Source: an uncultured Clostridium sp.
Lineage (GTDB): Bacteria; Bacillota; Clostridia; Lachnospirales; Lachnospiraceae
Reading direction: 5' to 3'
DNA: 21,745 nucleotides
NCBI GenBank assembly: GCA_945946715.1
Contig: CAMEWU010000008.1
Coordinates: 1 to 21,745 of the forward strand
The translations under genes and the position numbers were made by a program. Under the pieces are notes generated by a model. It saw only the letters and a program-made list of their open reading frames with translations, made no database searches and was not told the DNA's origin. Positions 1-8,187 of the stretch are shown one piece after another. Every line of letters starts with the position of its first letter. The first letter of the stretch is position 1.

Positions 1-1134
1 AGTGTGAAGAATTGGACTGCCACTCATACCCTGTATGATTCCACCGGTCAGTTCCAGCAGTTCCGGATCCGTTACCTGTATTTCAAATCCTTTTGTTGTA
101 TGTGCATCTCCCAAGTGAATATTCGTGATCTGAATCTCATAATTCTTCATTTCTCCTGATATATTAGAACGAATATAAGCGGTTCCTAATTCCACCTCCT
201 GCTTCAAAGCGATTGGTACTGCCATTTCTTCTATCTCATCAGATACATTCTCCATATTCTCAATTCTTCCAATGATTCCACATTCCGTATTTTTTTCAAT
301 GGTTCCCAAATACCCATTTTCTGAATAATCAATGATTCCGGCAACCGAACCAGGAGTCCCACTGGTTCCTTTCGTAATCCCCATAAGAGAAGCTGACCGT
401 AATTCTCCTGATTCCAATTCCACCAATTCTCCCGTATCCACATCATTTACTCCATGTCCCAATGCCCCAAACTGTTCTTCTGTTATATAAGTCAAGGTCC
501 CGATTCCCTCCATATCATACCGTACCCAGATACCTGCCTTATAATCCCCATCCATTGCAAGTACCGGTGTCACTCGAACTTCTATTGCCTGATTATTACG
601 GTTCACAGTTAATACCATATCATTTCCATTTGATTCCTGAATACATTCAATTAACTGTTCCTTTTCTGTTACATAAGTCCCATTTACTGCCTGAATATAA
701 TCTCCAGACTGTAGAACTGTTTCTGCCGGTGTCTGCTCTATCCCATTTATATCTGTAATAGTGCCGGTATCAATGACCATAATTCCATCTGTTTCCATAT
801 AGATTCCAACTGGACATCCACATGGAATTACATAAGCCTCTTCAATTGCTTCTACCTGTATGGTTTTTAAGGGAATTACTCCAAACAACCGAACCTCCAT
901 TTCATAAGAACCCGTTCCCCACACAGTCATGGTAAACGGCTTTTGTAAATCCCATTGTTGATTAGAAGATTCTACCGTTGCACTTGCAGGAATGGAAAAA
1001 TCAAAATCTTCTTGATTTCCTGCAATTAATTGAATTTCATTAGGAATACAGGTTTTATAGTATTCCATCCATCCCCAGCCCGCAATAAAAAGCATCGTAA
1101 CACTTAACATATATAAATAAAGCTTACTTTTCAT
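1..1134 (-). CDS. spoIVB: SpoIVB sporulation serine protease (3' end outside window)
   Basis: SpoIVB is made in the forespore, crosses into the space between the spore membranes and cleaves SpoIVFA, which releases the sigma-K processing protease. The reading frame opens at ATG 1134 behind AAGGAGA and stays open to base 1, giving 378 residues; B. subtilis SpoIVB has 426, so about 50 are missing to the left. An N-terminal membrane anchor covers roughly residues 4-20. A PDZ domain follows at about 110-195. The peptidase part shows GALGHG with His227, an Asp356 and the GMSGSP motif with Ser371. The Asp-Ser spacing of 15 equals that of Asp363/Ser378 in B. subtilis, and the His-Ser spacing (144 against 142) nearly does, so the catalytic triad looks intact. 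It follows recN but is separated from it by a strong terminator, so it must have its own (forespore) promoter; I could not pick out a convincing sigma-F/G site in the 94-bp gap. Confidence 0.95.
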   Translation of the reverse strand, partial: MKSKLYLYMLSVTMLFIAGWGWMEYYKTCIPNEIQLIAGNQEDFDFSIPASATVESSNQQWDLQKPFTMTVWGTGSYEMEVRLFGVIPLKTIQVEAIEEAYVIPCGCPVGIYMETDGIMVIDTGTITDINGIEQTPAETVLQSGDYIQAVNGTYVTEKEQLIECIQESNGNDMVLTVNRNNQAIEVRVTPVLAMDGDYKAGIWVRYDMEGIGTLTYITEEQFGALGHGVNDVDTGELVELESGELRSASLMGITKGTSGTPGSVAGIIDYSENGYLGTIEKNTECGIIGRIENMENVSDEIEEMAVPIALKQEVELGTAYIRSNISGEMKNYEIQITNIHLGDAHTTKGFEIQVTDPELLELTGGIIQGMSGSPILHT

Positions 1135-1163
1135 AGCTTGTTCTCCTTTCCGGTACTAGTTTT

Positions 1164-1208
1164 AAAAAATTAAGACACTAAAAACAGTGGTTTCTGTTCT
1201 TAGTGTCT
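1164..1208 (-). terminator. Rho-independent terminator after recN
   Basis: A 9-bp stem (AGACACTAA with TTAGTGTCT), one A/C mismatch, then 5 more pairs (AACAG/CTGTT) around a TGGTTT loop at 1173-1208. Read on the minus strand the stem is followed by TAATTTTTTAAA. It lies 20 bases past the recN stop and closes the long asp23-to-recN operon ahead of spoIVB. Confidence 0.88.
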
Positions 1209-1228
1209 ACATTTCTAATAAAAATCCC

Positions 1229-2914
1229 TTAGTATTTTTTTGTACGCTTTGCCATATCTTTCATCTCAGCAGCACTGGACATTACCATTTCCGTAATTTC
1301 AACGCCACCTAACATTCTGGCAATTTCTTCAATCGAATCCTGTTCATTCAATACTTCAATCTGAGTTACCGTCTTCTCATTCTCTACCTTCTTTTCAATC
1401 TTATAATGTGCATCCGCCATAGCTGCAATCTGTGGTAAATGAGTAATGCAAATCACCTGATGCTGTCTGCTTAATGCCGAAAGTTTTTCGGATACCTTCT
1501 GTGCGGTTCTTCCGCTAATTCCTACATCAATTTCGTCAAAAATCAATGTATCAATAGAATCTTCATTTGCAAGACAGGATTTCACTGCCAGCATAATTCT
1601 TGACAATTCACCACCGGAGGCCACTTCCCATAACGGCTTCATGGATTCACCTACATTTGTTGATATTACAAAATAAGCTTCTTCCATACCATTTTTTCCA
1701 GGCTGTTCTAATGTCCGGAACTCCATATCAAAGCGTACTTCCAGAAAATTCAAATCTTCCAATGCCTGCGTAATCATCTGTGTTAATTGTTTTGCTGCCA
1801 GTTTTCGTTCTTTTGTCAACTTTTGTGCACATACATTATATTGTTTTAATGCTTCTTTACATTCCTGTTCCAAACGTTCCTTACTAGCTTCAAAATCTTC
1901 ATATCTGGAATATTCCTTTTTCTTCTCCTCTAAATACTCCAGTATCAACGGAATTGTTTTTCCATACTTCGCCTCCAGATTATGTATCTGATTCAGACGT
2001 TCCTCTGTCTGTCGATATTCCTGCTCATCAAAGGTTAATTCCGTCATATAATCGGATAACTCCCGATTAAAATCATTTACCAGACTGTCAATGGTTGCTA
2101 ACTGTTCCTGAAGTTCTCCAAGTGCTTCATCATATTCTGTTACTTTTGAAATCATAGAAAAAGCATGTCCAATCTGATTACCGGCACTTTCCGATTGTTC
2201 ATATCCGGAGTATTGATACACTTGAGAAAGAGCTTCCATAATCTGACGTCCACTGGACATTTTCCGGTAACGTCTTTCTAAGACTTCTTCTTCCTCCGGT
2301 TGCAATGCTGCTCCTTCAATTTCCTGTATCTCAAATTTTGCAAAATCCATTTGGCGTTTTCTGGTCTCATCATCCATCTGCATTCCTTCCAGTTCTGCCT
2401 TTCGATTTGCATAATTTTCATAAGCCTGTTGCACCTGCACCTTTATGGGTTCAATATTAGCATGTCCAAAACGATCTAAAATAATTAAATGATTGGATTT
2501 TTTCAAAAGTGACTGATGCTCATGCTGGGAATGTATATCAATCAATACTCCTGCTATTTCCTTCAATTTCGAAACTGTAACCAATTCATCATTTACTTTA
2601 TTCACCACCCGATTGGGATAAATCCGACGGCTGACAATCAGAACATTGTCTTCTGACAATGGAATCTCCAACTGTTTCATTGCTTCTATACTCTCAGGCG
2701 AATCAATTTCAAATAACAGTTCAACCAATCCATATTCTGCACCTTCCCGTACCATCTCTTTTCCGGTTCTTCCACCTAAAGCAATGGTTATGGCACCAAG
2801 AATAATAGACTTTCCTGCTCCCGTTTCTCCGGTTAAAATATTCAGTCCTTCCTCAAAACTTACTTCGATTTCATCAATCAAAGCCATGTGTTTAATGTGC
2901 AAATTTCGTAACAT
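1229..2914 (-). CDS. recN: DNA repair protein RecN
   Basis: RecN is an SMC-like ATPase that gathers at double-strand breaks early in recombinational repair. The 561-residue product has the family's usual length and layout: a head half with Walker A GETGAGKS at residues 29-36, the QHEHQ signature near 130, a long Glu/Lys/Gln-rich coiled coil from about 150 to 375, and a second head half carrying the ABC signature SGGELSR, the Walker B stretch LIFDEID and the GISGRTAQKV segment. The ATG at 2914 has GGAGG six bases upstream. It starts 18 bases after the argR stop and is the last gene of the operon, ending just before the terminator. ArgR-RecN is also the order in B. subtilis. Confidence 0.97.
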   Translation of the reverse strand: MLRNLHIKHMALIDEIEVSFEEGLNILTGETGAGKSIILGAITIALGGRTGKEMVREGAEYGLVELLFEIDSPESIEAMKQLEIPLSEDNVLIVSRRIYPNRVVNKVNDELVTVSKLKEIAGVLIDIHSQHEHQSLLKKSNHLIILDRFGHANIEPIKVQVQQAYENYANRKAELEGMQMDDETRKRQMDFAKFEIQEIEGAALQPEEEEVLERRYRKMSSGRQIMEALSQVYQYSGYEQSESAGNQIGHAFSMISKVTEYDEALGELQEQLATIDSLVNDFNRELSDYMTELTFDEQEYRQTEERLNQIHNLEAKYGKTIPLILEYLEEKKKEYSRYEDFEASKERLEQECKEALKQYNVCAQKLTKERKLAAKQLTQMITQALEDLNFLEVRFDMEFRTLEQPGKNGMEEAYFVISTNVGESMKPLWEVASGGELSRIMLAVKSCLANEDSIDTLIFDEIDVGISGRTAQKVSEKLSALSRQHQVICITHLPQIAAMADAHYKIEKKVENEKTVTQIEVLNEQDSIEEIARMLGGVEITEMVMSSAAEMKDMAKRTKKY

Positions 2915-2932
2915 ATCAGTTCCTCCATTCTA

Positions 2933-3391
2933 TTATAAGTCACTGTATGCTGTTTTTTCTATGTTGGCAATTACTTTTTCTGACATATCCTTTGACCTTG
3001 CAACTGCAATGATTGTATCATCCCCTGCAATGCATCCCATTAGTCCATTGATATCCAGATTATCCAATGCAGCAGCTACTGCCATCGCTACACCGGAAAC
3101 CGTTTTAATAACAATCAAATTCTCAGAAGCTTCCATAGTCAGAATACCGGCAGCCAGAACCTGCCTATACTTCTTCCAAATGTCTATATCCTGAGGCTGC
3201 TGTAACGCGTATTTGGGTTTTCCTGAAGATGTTGTAATCTTTGTCAGTTTAAGCTCCCTGATATCTCTGGAAATAGTTGCCTGAGTATTTGGAAATCCCG
3301 CCTGACTCAGCAGCTCTGACAACTCTTCCTGAGTCATAATATCATATTCTTCTATTAACTCTATAATCTTTGATTGTCTGGCTGATTTCAT
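2933..3391 (-). CDS. argR: Arginine repressor ArgR/AhrC
   Basis: ArgR is a hexameric transcription factor that binds arginine and represses arginine synthesis genes (and activates catabolism in Bacillus). The 152-residue product has the family's length. Residues 1-70 form the winged helix-turn-helix, with the recognition-helix segment TQATISRDIREL. The C-terminal oligomerisation and arginine-binding domain shows GCIAGDDTI, a close match to the conserved GTIAGDDT with the two aspartates that contact arginine. The ATG overlaps the nadK stop by four bases (ATGA), so the two genes are likely translationally coupled. There are no arginine genes in the window; its place between nadK and recN is the conserved Firmicutes housekeeping position and says nothing about its targets. 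Confidence 0.96.
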   Translation of the reverse strand: MKSARQSKIIELIEEYDIMTQEELSELLSQAGFPNTQATISRDIRELKLTKITTSSGKPKYALQQPQDIDIWKKYRQVLAAGILTMEASENLIVIKTVSGVAMAVAAALDNLDINGLMGCIAGDDTIIAVARSKDMSEKVIANIEKTAYSDL

Positions 3392-4224
3392 CGATTTGTC
3401 TCTCCCATTTTGCTTCTTAAGACTTCATAAAAACTAGTCTGGTAAATTTTAACCAACTTGGTTGTTTTTTCAGAGCGCCGAATACAAATCCGGTCTTCCG
3501 GCTGCAAGGTTTCATATCCCCTGCCATCAAAGGTAGCAAATGCTTCTACCTTCTGGCTTTTACGCTTCGGAACAATTTCCACTTCAATTTTATCCTCTGC
3601 AGACAGCACCACACTTTTACTGGTAAGAGAGTGGGGTGAAATAGGCGTTACCAGCATTAATCTGGCCTTGGGACTGACGATAGGACCTCCGGCAGATAAA
3701 TTATACGCAGTTGAACCTGTCGGTGTAGATATAATAACACCATCCCCTTCATAAATATCCAACAATTCACCATTTACATAAATTCGTAGACATATAATAC
3801 GAGAATAACCGGAACGTGCTACCACAATATCATTCAACGCAGTAGCCATTGCAATCTCCTTATCATTATGATATATGGTTCCTGTCAGATTCATACGTTC
3901 TTCAATTTGAAACCGATCTTGTAACAAACATTCTAATGCTTCCTCCATGTTACATGGATCTACATCTGCCATAAAGCCTACTGTACCAAGGTTAATTCCA
4001 ATCATTGGAATCCCCTTCTCTGCCAGTATACTGGAAGCCAGCAGCATTGTTCCATCTCCACCAAGTATAATGACACATTCTGCATCACAATTTGGCGGAA
4101 TGTTATCTGCATCTACACAGATTTCTCCATCCCCCCCATGAAGTTTTAAATAATCTCTTACCTGGTTTGCTAATAGAAAACTATCTTCCTTTGTAGAATT
4201 TGTTACGATTAAAAATCGTTTCAT
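3388..4224 (-). CDS. nadK: NAD kinase
   Basis: NAD kinase phosphorylates NAD to NADP using ATP or polyphosphate and is normally essential. The 278-residue product carries the invariant GGDGTM motif at residues 55-60 (catalytic Asp57), the NDI segment that corresponds to the conserved NE/ND NAD-binding motif, and the long TPTGSTAYNLSAGGP stretch of the C-terminal beta domain. Length is normal for a bacterial NadK. The ATG at 4224 is preceded by GGAAGGAA. It sits 49 bases after tlyA and overlaps argR by four bases. B. subtilis has no nadK at this site, whereas from memory many Clostridia do, so this is a lineage feature and not an oddity. Confidence 0.96.
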   Translation of the reverse strand: MKRFLIVTNSTKEDSFLLANQVRDYLKLHGGDGEICVDADNIPPNCDAECVIILGGDGTMLLASSILAEKGIPMIGINLGTVGFMADVDPCNMEEALECLLQDRFQIEERMNLTGTIYHNDKEIAMATALNDIVVARSGYSRIICLRIYVNGELLDIYEGDGVIISTPTGSTAYNLSAGGPIVSPKARLMLVTPISPHSLTSKSVVLSAEDKIEVEIVPKRKSQKVEAFATFDGRGYETLQPEDRICIRRSEKTTKLVKIYQTSFYEVLRSKMGETNR

Positions 4225-4273
4225 ACATTTGTTCCTTCCCTGTAATGTTGTATTTCAGCCTATCGCATTCCTC

Positions 4274-5077
4274 TTACACTGTCAGTTCCCGATGAGACTG
4301 TTCTACTACTGTCTTTACATCAAGTTCTTCTGTATTTACACTCTCATTTTTAGTCATATGCAATAAATATTCAATATTTCCCTCTGGACCTTTAATTGGC
4401 GAAAAATCCAGATGCAACAATCGAAATCCTATGGACTGTGCATAATCCATTACCATTTCGATTACTTCACGATGAACACTTTTATCTCGTACCACGCCTT
4501 TTTTTCCAACCTTTTCCCGTCCGGCCTCAAACTGTGGTTTTATGAGACAAACCATCTCTCCGTTTTCTGTCATCAGTTCTTTTACCGGACTCAGCACTTT
4601 CGTCAAAGATATAAAAGATACATCAATAGATACAAAAGCTGCCAACTCTTCAATGTCTTCCGGTGTTACATACCGAATATTGGTTTTTTCCATACAGATT
4701 ACCCGTTCATCATTCCGCAGTTTCCAATCCAGCTGTCCATGCCCCACATCCACAGAATATACTTTAACGGCACCATTTTGAAGCATACAATCCGTAAAAC
4801 CGCCTGTAGAAGCACCTACATCCATACATACCTTATCCTGCAATTCAATACCAAACTGACTCATAGCCTTTTCCAGCTTCAGTCCACCACGGCTTACATA
4901 CTTTAATGTATGGCCTTTTACTTCGATTTTTGCCTTTTCTGAGTCAAAGGTAGTACCTGCTTTATCTTCCCGCTGCCCATTAACAAATACAATCCCTGAC
5001 ATAATAATTGCTTTTGCTTTCTCTCTGGAAGTCGCAAATCCCTGCTCAACCAGCATTACATCTAACCGCTGCTTCAT
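4274..5077 (-). CDS. tlyA: TlyA-family rRNA 2'-O-methyltransferase (YqxC)
   Basis: TlyA-type enzymes combine an S4 RNA-binding domain with an FtsJ-like methyltransferase and methylate ribosomal RNA in actinobacteria; the Firmicutes branch (YqxC) lies in this same operon but is less well studied. In the 267 residues, the S4 domain covers about 1-60 (RLDVMLVEQGFATSREKAK). The SAM-binding loop DVGASTGGFTD is at 86-96. Lys67, the Asp of SIDVSF, the Lys of CLIKPQF and the Glu of GNIEYL are in order and fit the K-D-K-E set of 2'-O-methyltransferases. The start is preceded by a rather weak GGTGAG, which may rely on coupling to dxs, whose stop lies 26 bases upstream. Methylation target (16S or 23S position) cannot be read from the sequence. 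Confidence 0.93.
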   Translation of the reverse strand: MKQRLDVMLVEQGFATSREKAKAIIMSGIVFVNGQREDKAGTTFDSEKAKIEVKGHTLKYVSRGGLKLEKAMSQFGIELQDKVCMDVGASTGGFTDCMLQNGAVKVYSVDVGHGQLDWKLRNDERVICMEKTNIRYVTPEDIEELAAFVSIDVSFISLTKVLSPVKELMTENGEMVCLIKPQFEAGREKVGKKGVVRDKSVHREVIEMVMDYAQSIGFRLLHLDFSPIKGPEGNIEYLLHMTKNESVNTEELDVKTVVEQSHRELTV

Positions 5078-5103
5078 ACTCTCACCAAATAGTATTCCTT
5101 TTC

Positions 5104-6987
5104 CTATTCCTTTTCATGCTCATCCTTCTGTTCCCACAAAGAATAAATCCGTTCCGCAACGGAATCAGCGTCAATCGCCAGTCGTTTTCGAAGTTCCGGA
5201 ATGCTTCCATGCTCTACAAATTCATCCTGAATTGCAATCGGAAGAAACTGAATCGGTTGATGCTCCATTAAATATGCACCAACCATTTCTCCATATCCGC
5301 CAGCGTATACATTTTCCTCCATGGTACACAGTAATTCATGGGTCTGACTGATTTCATCAATCATTTCCCAGTCTATTGGTTTCACAAATCTTGCATTCAC
5401 TAATGTTGGATTCAATCCTTTTTTTCTTAGAAGTTCACATGTTTTTTCCGCTTCCGGGATCATATTCCCCACAGCTATAATTGCAATTTCTGTTCCTTTT
5501 TGTAAGATTTCGCTTTTCCCATATACAATCGGAGTTTGTATTTCCTCCCATCCGTCATAAGCTGTTCCTCTGGAATAACGAATGGCTATTGGTCCTTCCC
5601 ACTGAATTGCAAAATCCATGGCCGCCACTAATTCATATCGATTCTTTGGTGCCAAAATTGTCATATTCGGAATCTCTGACAAATAACTAATATCAAAAAT
5701 CCCCTGATGTGTCGCACCGTCAGCACCTACCAGACCCGAACGGTCAACGGCGAAAATCACATGAAGATTCTGTATACAGACATCATGTAAAATCTGATCA
5801 TATGCCCGCTGTAAAAAAGAAGAATAAATTGCAACTACAGGCACCATACCTGCCGCTGCCAAACCTGCTGCAAAGGTAACTGCATGTTGTTCTGCGATTC
5901 CCACATCAAAAAAGCGTTCCGGATATCGTTCCCGAAACCGTTTCAAACCAGTTCCTTCTGCCATGGCTGCTGTAATGGCAACCAGTTTCTGATTTTGTTC
6001 TGCAAGAGATAATATCTTTCTCGCAAAAATGTCTGTATAAGTAGGTTTTTCCTTCTTTTCCGTCATTTTACCGGTTTCCAGATCAAAAGGTGCTACTCCA
6101 TGGAAATAACAAGGATGCTTTTCAGCATAACGATATCCCTTTCCTTTTACTGTTTTCACATGTACCACTACCGGTCGTTCCAGTTCAATCGCTGCTACCA
6201 GACTTTCTACCATCTGTTGAATGTTATGTCCATCAACCGGTCCAATATAGGTAATTCCCATATCTTCAAAAAACATACCAGGGACCAGCAGATGTTTCAA
6301 ACTATCTTTCGAACGCTTTACCGTAAGTGCAAGATCATGTCCTGCAAGTGGTATTCGCAAAATTGTATTTTCCACTCCTACTTTAAAATCATTATATGCC
6401 TGTCCCGAACGAATTTTATTTAAGTACCGGGACATTCCACCTACATTTTCAGAAATAGACATTTCGTTATCATTCAGAACCACTACCATACTGGATTTTA
6501 GACGTGCCATATTATTCAACGCCTCATATGCCAAGCCGCCGGACAATGCACCATCTCCAATCACAGCAACAATAGACTCATCCGTACCTAAAATCTCTTT
6601 TGCTTCTGCAAATCCCAAGGCTGCTGAAATAGAAGTAGAACTATGACCGGTATCGAAGCAGTCGCAGGGACTTTCTGCCTGCTTTGGAAATCCACTCATT
6701 CCACCGAATTTTCGTAAAGTCTTAAATTCATCCTTTCGTCCGGTTAATATCTTATGGGTATATGCCTGATGTCCTACATCCCAAATCAACTTATCCACTG
6801 GAAAATCCAATACCAGATGCAATGCCATAGTCAGTTCCACCGTTCCCAGATTTGATGCCAGATGGCCTCCTGTCTGGCTGACATTTGCCAGAATAAAATC
6901 CCGTATTTCCTGTGCCAAAATCGGATATTCACTTTTATTTAACCGCTTAATATCATTGGGTTTATTTATTTTATCTAATACACTCAT
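5104..6987 (-). CDS. dxs: 1-deoxy-D-xylulose-5-phosphate synthase
   Basis: DXS joins pyruvate and glyceraldehyde 3-phosphate, with thiamine diphosphate, to make DXP, the first step of the MEP isoprenoid route (also a precursor for thiamine and pyridoxal). I place the start at ATG 6987 (627 aa, MSVLDKI), because TGTGAGG lies at the right distance before it; a GTG four codons earlier would be part of that ribosome site. Visible parts: the N-terminal His of VGHQAYTHKILTG, the thiamine-binding GDGALSGG...NDNEMSIS block, the transketolase pyrimidine domain with GIAEQHAVTFAAG and DRSGLVGADGATHQG, and the C-terminal transketolase domain ending in EKE. Length is normal. It lies between ispA and tlyA, so the first enzyme of the pathway and a prenyl synthase near its end share one transcript. 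Confidence 0.97.
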   Translation of the reverse strand: MSVLDKINKPNDIKRLNKSEYPILAQEIRDFILANVSQTGGHLASNLGTVELTMALHLVLDFPVDKLIWDVGHQAYTHKILTGRKDEFKTLRKFGGMSGFPKQAESPCDCFDTGHSSTSISAALGFAEAKEILGTDESIVAVIGDGALSGGLAYEALNNMARLKSSMVVVLNDNEMSISENVGGMSRYLNKIRSGQAYNDFKVGVENTILRIPLAGHDLALTVKRSKDSLKHLLVPGMFFEDMGITYIGPVDGHNIQQMVESLVAAIELERPVVVHVKTVKGKGYRYAEKHPCYFHGVAPFDLETGKMTEKKEKPTYTDIFARKILSLAEQNQKLVAITAAMAEGTGLKRFRERYPERFFDVGIAEQHAVTFAAGLAAAGMVPVVAIYSSFLQRAYDQILHDVCIQNLHVIFAVDRSGLVGADGATHQGIFDISYLSEIPNMTILAPKNRYELVAAMDFAIQWEGPIAIRYSRGTAYDGWEEIQTPIVYGKSEILQKGTEIAIIAVGNMIPEAEKTCELLRKKGLNPTLVNARFVKPIDWEMIDEISQTHELLCTMEENVYAGGYGEMVGAYLMEHQPIQFLPIAIQDEFVEHGSIPELRKRLAIDADSVAERIYSLWEQKDEHEKE

Positions 6988-7033
6988 GGACTGCCTCACA
7001 CCTGCAACATATTGCTTTCTGATTATCTGTCTC

Positions 7034-7912
7034 TTATTTTTTCCGATGAACCAGCGATAGAATCAGCTCTCTTAAAAATGGATTCTCTTGTGGAAACTGA
7101 TCCAGAATCTTCACTGCCTCTTGAGACAAATTCTCTACATCTGCCTTTGCACATTCTAACCCATGTAAGGTTACATATGTTATCTTACCATTTTCTTCAT
7201 CACTATGTAATGGTTTTCCTAATTCTTCTTCTGTTCCTTCAATATCCAGAATATCATCCTGAATCTGAAATGCCCGTCCTATAATCCCTGCCAAGTGTTC
7301 TATTTCTTTTACCACTACAGTCGAAGCTCCTGCCAGACTGGCTCCAATCATCATAGAAGCCTCAATCAAAGCTCCTGTTTTATTCTCATATATATAATCA
7401 AGTGCCTCTTCTGTCATTGGTTTACCTGTCAGTTCAACATCTGCCGTCTGTCCACCTATCATACCATTGATTCCCGGTTTCTGTGTCAGAATCGTATATG
7501 CCTGCACGACAGGTTCCAGTTCCTTCGTCATGGAAAAGGCTTTCGCCGCCGTTTCATAAGCATAATTAAGCAAAGCATCACCTGCTAAAATTGCCATTGC
7601 TTCCCCATATACTATATGTGCTGTCTTCCGCCCTCTCCGATAATCATCATTATCCAATGCCGGTAAATCATCATGTACCAGCGAATATGTGTGAATCATT
7701 TCAATAGCTGCCATAAACGGCTGAACAATCTCATCCTTTCCCCCGAACATACGATAGGTTTCCTGCATCAGCAACGGACGAAGTCGCTTGCCACCGGCAT
7801 CCACAGTATAATTCATGGCATCCAACACTGTTGCAGCATAGCCTTCTGCCTTCGGCATATAACTATGAATAATTTCATCTACTTCCTGTACACGTTCTTT
7901 CAGTTTCTCCAT
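7034..7912 (-). CDS. ispA: Polyprenyl synthetase (farnesyl/geranylgeranyl diphosphate synthase)
   Basis: This enzyme condenses isopentenyl diphosphate with allylic diphosphates to make farnesyl diphosphate (possibly longer), the seed for undecaprenyl phosphate and quinones. The 292 residues contain the first aspartate-rich motif DDLPALD at 81-87 and the second DDILD at 219-223, plus GGKRLRP at 40-46 for diphosphate binding. The two extra residues (Pro-Ala) inside the first motif and Tyr-Ser at positions -5 and -4 fit bacterial type II farnesyl diphosphate synthases, so the C15 product is the best guess. The ATG at 7912 is preceded by AAGGAG, which lies inside the end of xseB; the two genes overlap by 38 bases. 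Confidence 0.95.
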   Translation of the reverse strand: MEKLKERVQEVDEIIHSYMPKAEGYAATVLDAMNYTVDAGGKRLRPLLMQETYRMFGGKDEIVQPFMAAIEMIHTYSLVHDDLPALDNDDYRRGRKTAHIVYGEAMAILAGDALLNYAYETAAKAFSMTKELEPVVQAYTILTQKPGINGMIGGQTADVELTGKPMTEEALDYIYENKTGALIEASMMIGASLAGASTVVVKEIEHLAGIIGRAFQIQDDILDIEGTEEELGKPLHSDEENGKITYVTLHGLECAKADVENLSQEAVKILDQFPQENPFLRELILSLVHRKK

Positions 7913-8147
7913 CTGGCATTTCTCCTTCTTCCGTTAATGTAATCATTTCTGTTTCCATTTGCTCCAGTACTTCCTTACACTGGTTGAGAAGTTCCATTCC
8001 CCTTTTATAATGCTGCATAGATGCTTCCAACGTAATTTCCGGCTTTTCCATCTCCTCTATAATCATAGAAAGCTCTGCAAATGCTTCTTCTACAGAACCC
8101 TTATGCTCCTGCTCTGCTACTTCTTGTTCCTGCTGATGTTTACTCAT
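7875..8147 (-). CDS. xseB: Exonuclease VII small subunit
   Basis: XseB binds several-fold to XseA to form exonuclease VII, which degrades single-stranded DNA from both ends. I choose ATG 8147 (90 aa, MSKHQQEQ) because AGAGAGG stands eight bases before it; the longer frame from a TTG at 8201 has no ribosome site and would overlap xseA. The family core is clear: SVEEAFAELSMIIEEMEK, then LEASMQHYKRGMELLNQCKEVL, two helices typical of XseB. The N-terminal 17 residues (Gln/Glu-rich) and a charged C-terminal tail after about residue 75 go beyond the core, and the tail overlaps the ispA start. Operon position between xseA and ispA matches B. subtilis. Confidence 0.93.
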   Translation of the reverse strand: MSKHQQEQEVAEQEHKGSVEEAFAELSMIIEEMEKPEITLEASMQHYKRGMELLNQCKEVLEQMETEMITLTEEGEMPDGETERTCTGSR

Positions 8148-8187
8148 GCTTCCAACCTCTCTTACCTGTCTACATTCCGAATTCAAA

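Noticed and set aside
231..758. Open frames on both strands near the left edge (71 and 98 codons)
   Set aside because: Both are shadows of spoIVB, whose frame is open from 1134 to base 1 and has all protease motifs.
2646..3194. 182-codon open frame on the plus strand across recN and argR
   Set aside because: It lies antisense to two clear genes, has no ribosome site and its protein looks like reverse-frame Ser/Ile/Ala text with no domain.
4412..4906. 164-codon plus-strand frame inside tlyA
   Set aside because: Antisense to a conserved gene, rich in His, Tyr, Phe and Ser as expected for a shadow frame, no start context.
5090..5113. Direct repeat GGAAAAGGAATA twice at the dxs stop
   Set aside because: Two purine-rich 12-mers over the dxs end and the tlyA leader; likely low-complexity ribosome-site sequence and too short to interpret.
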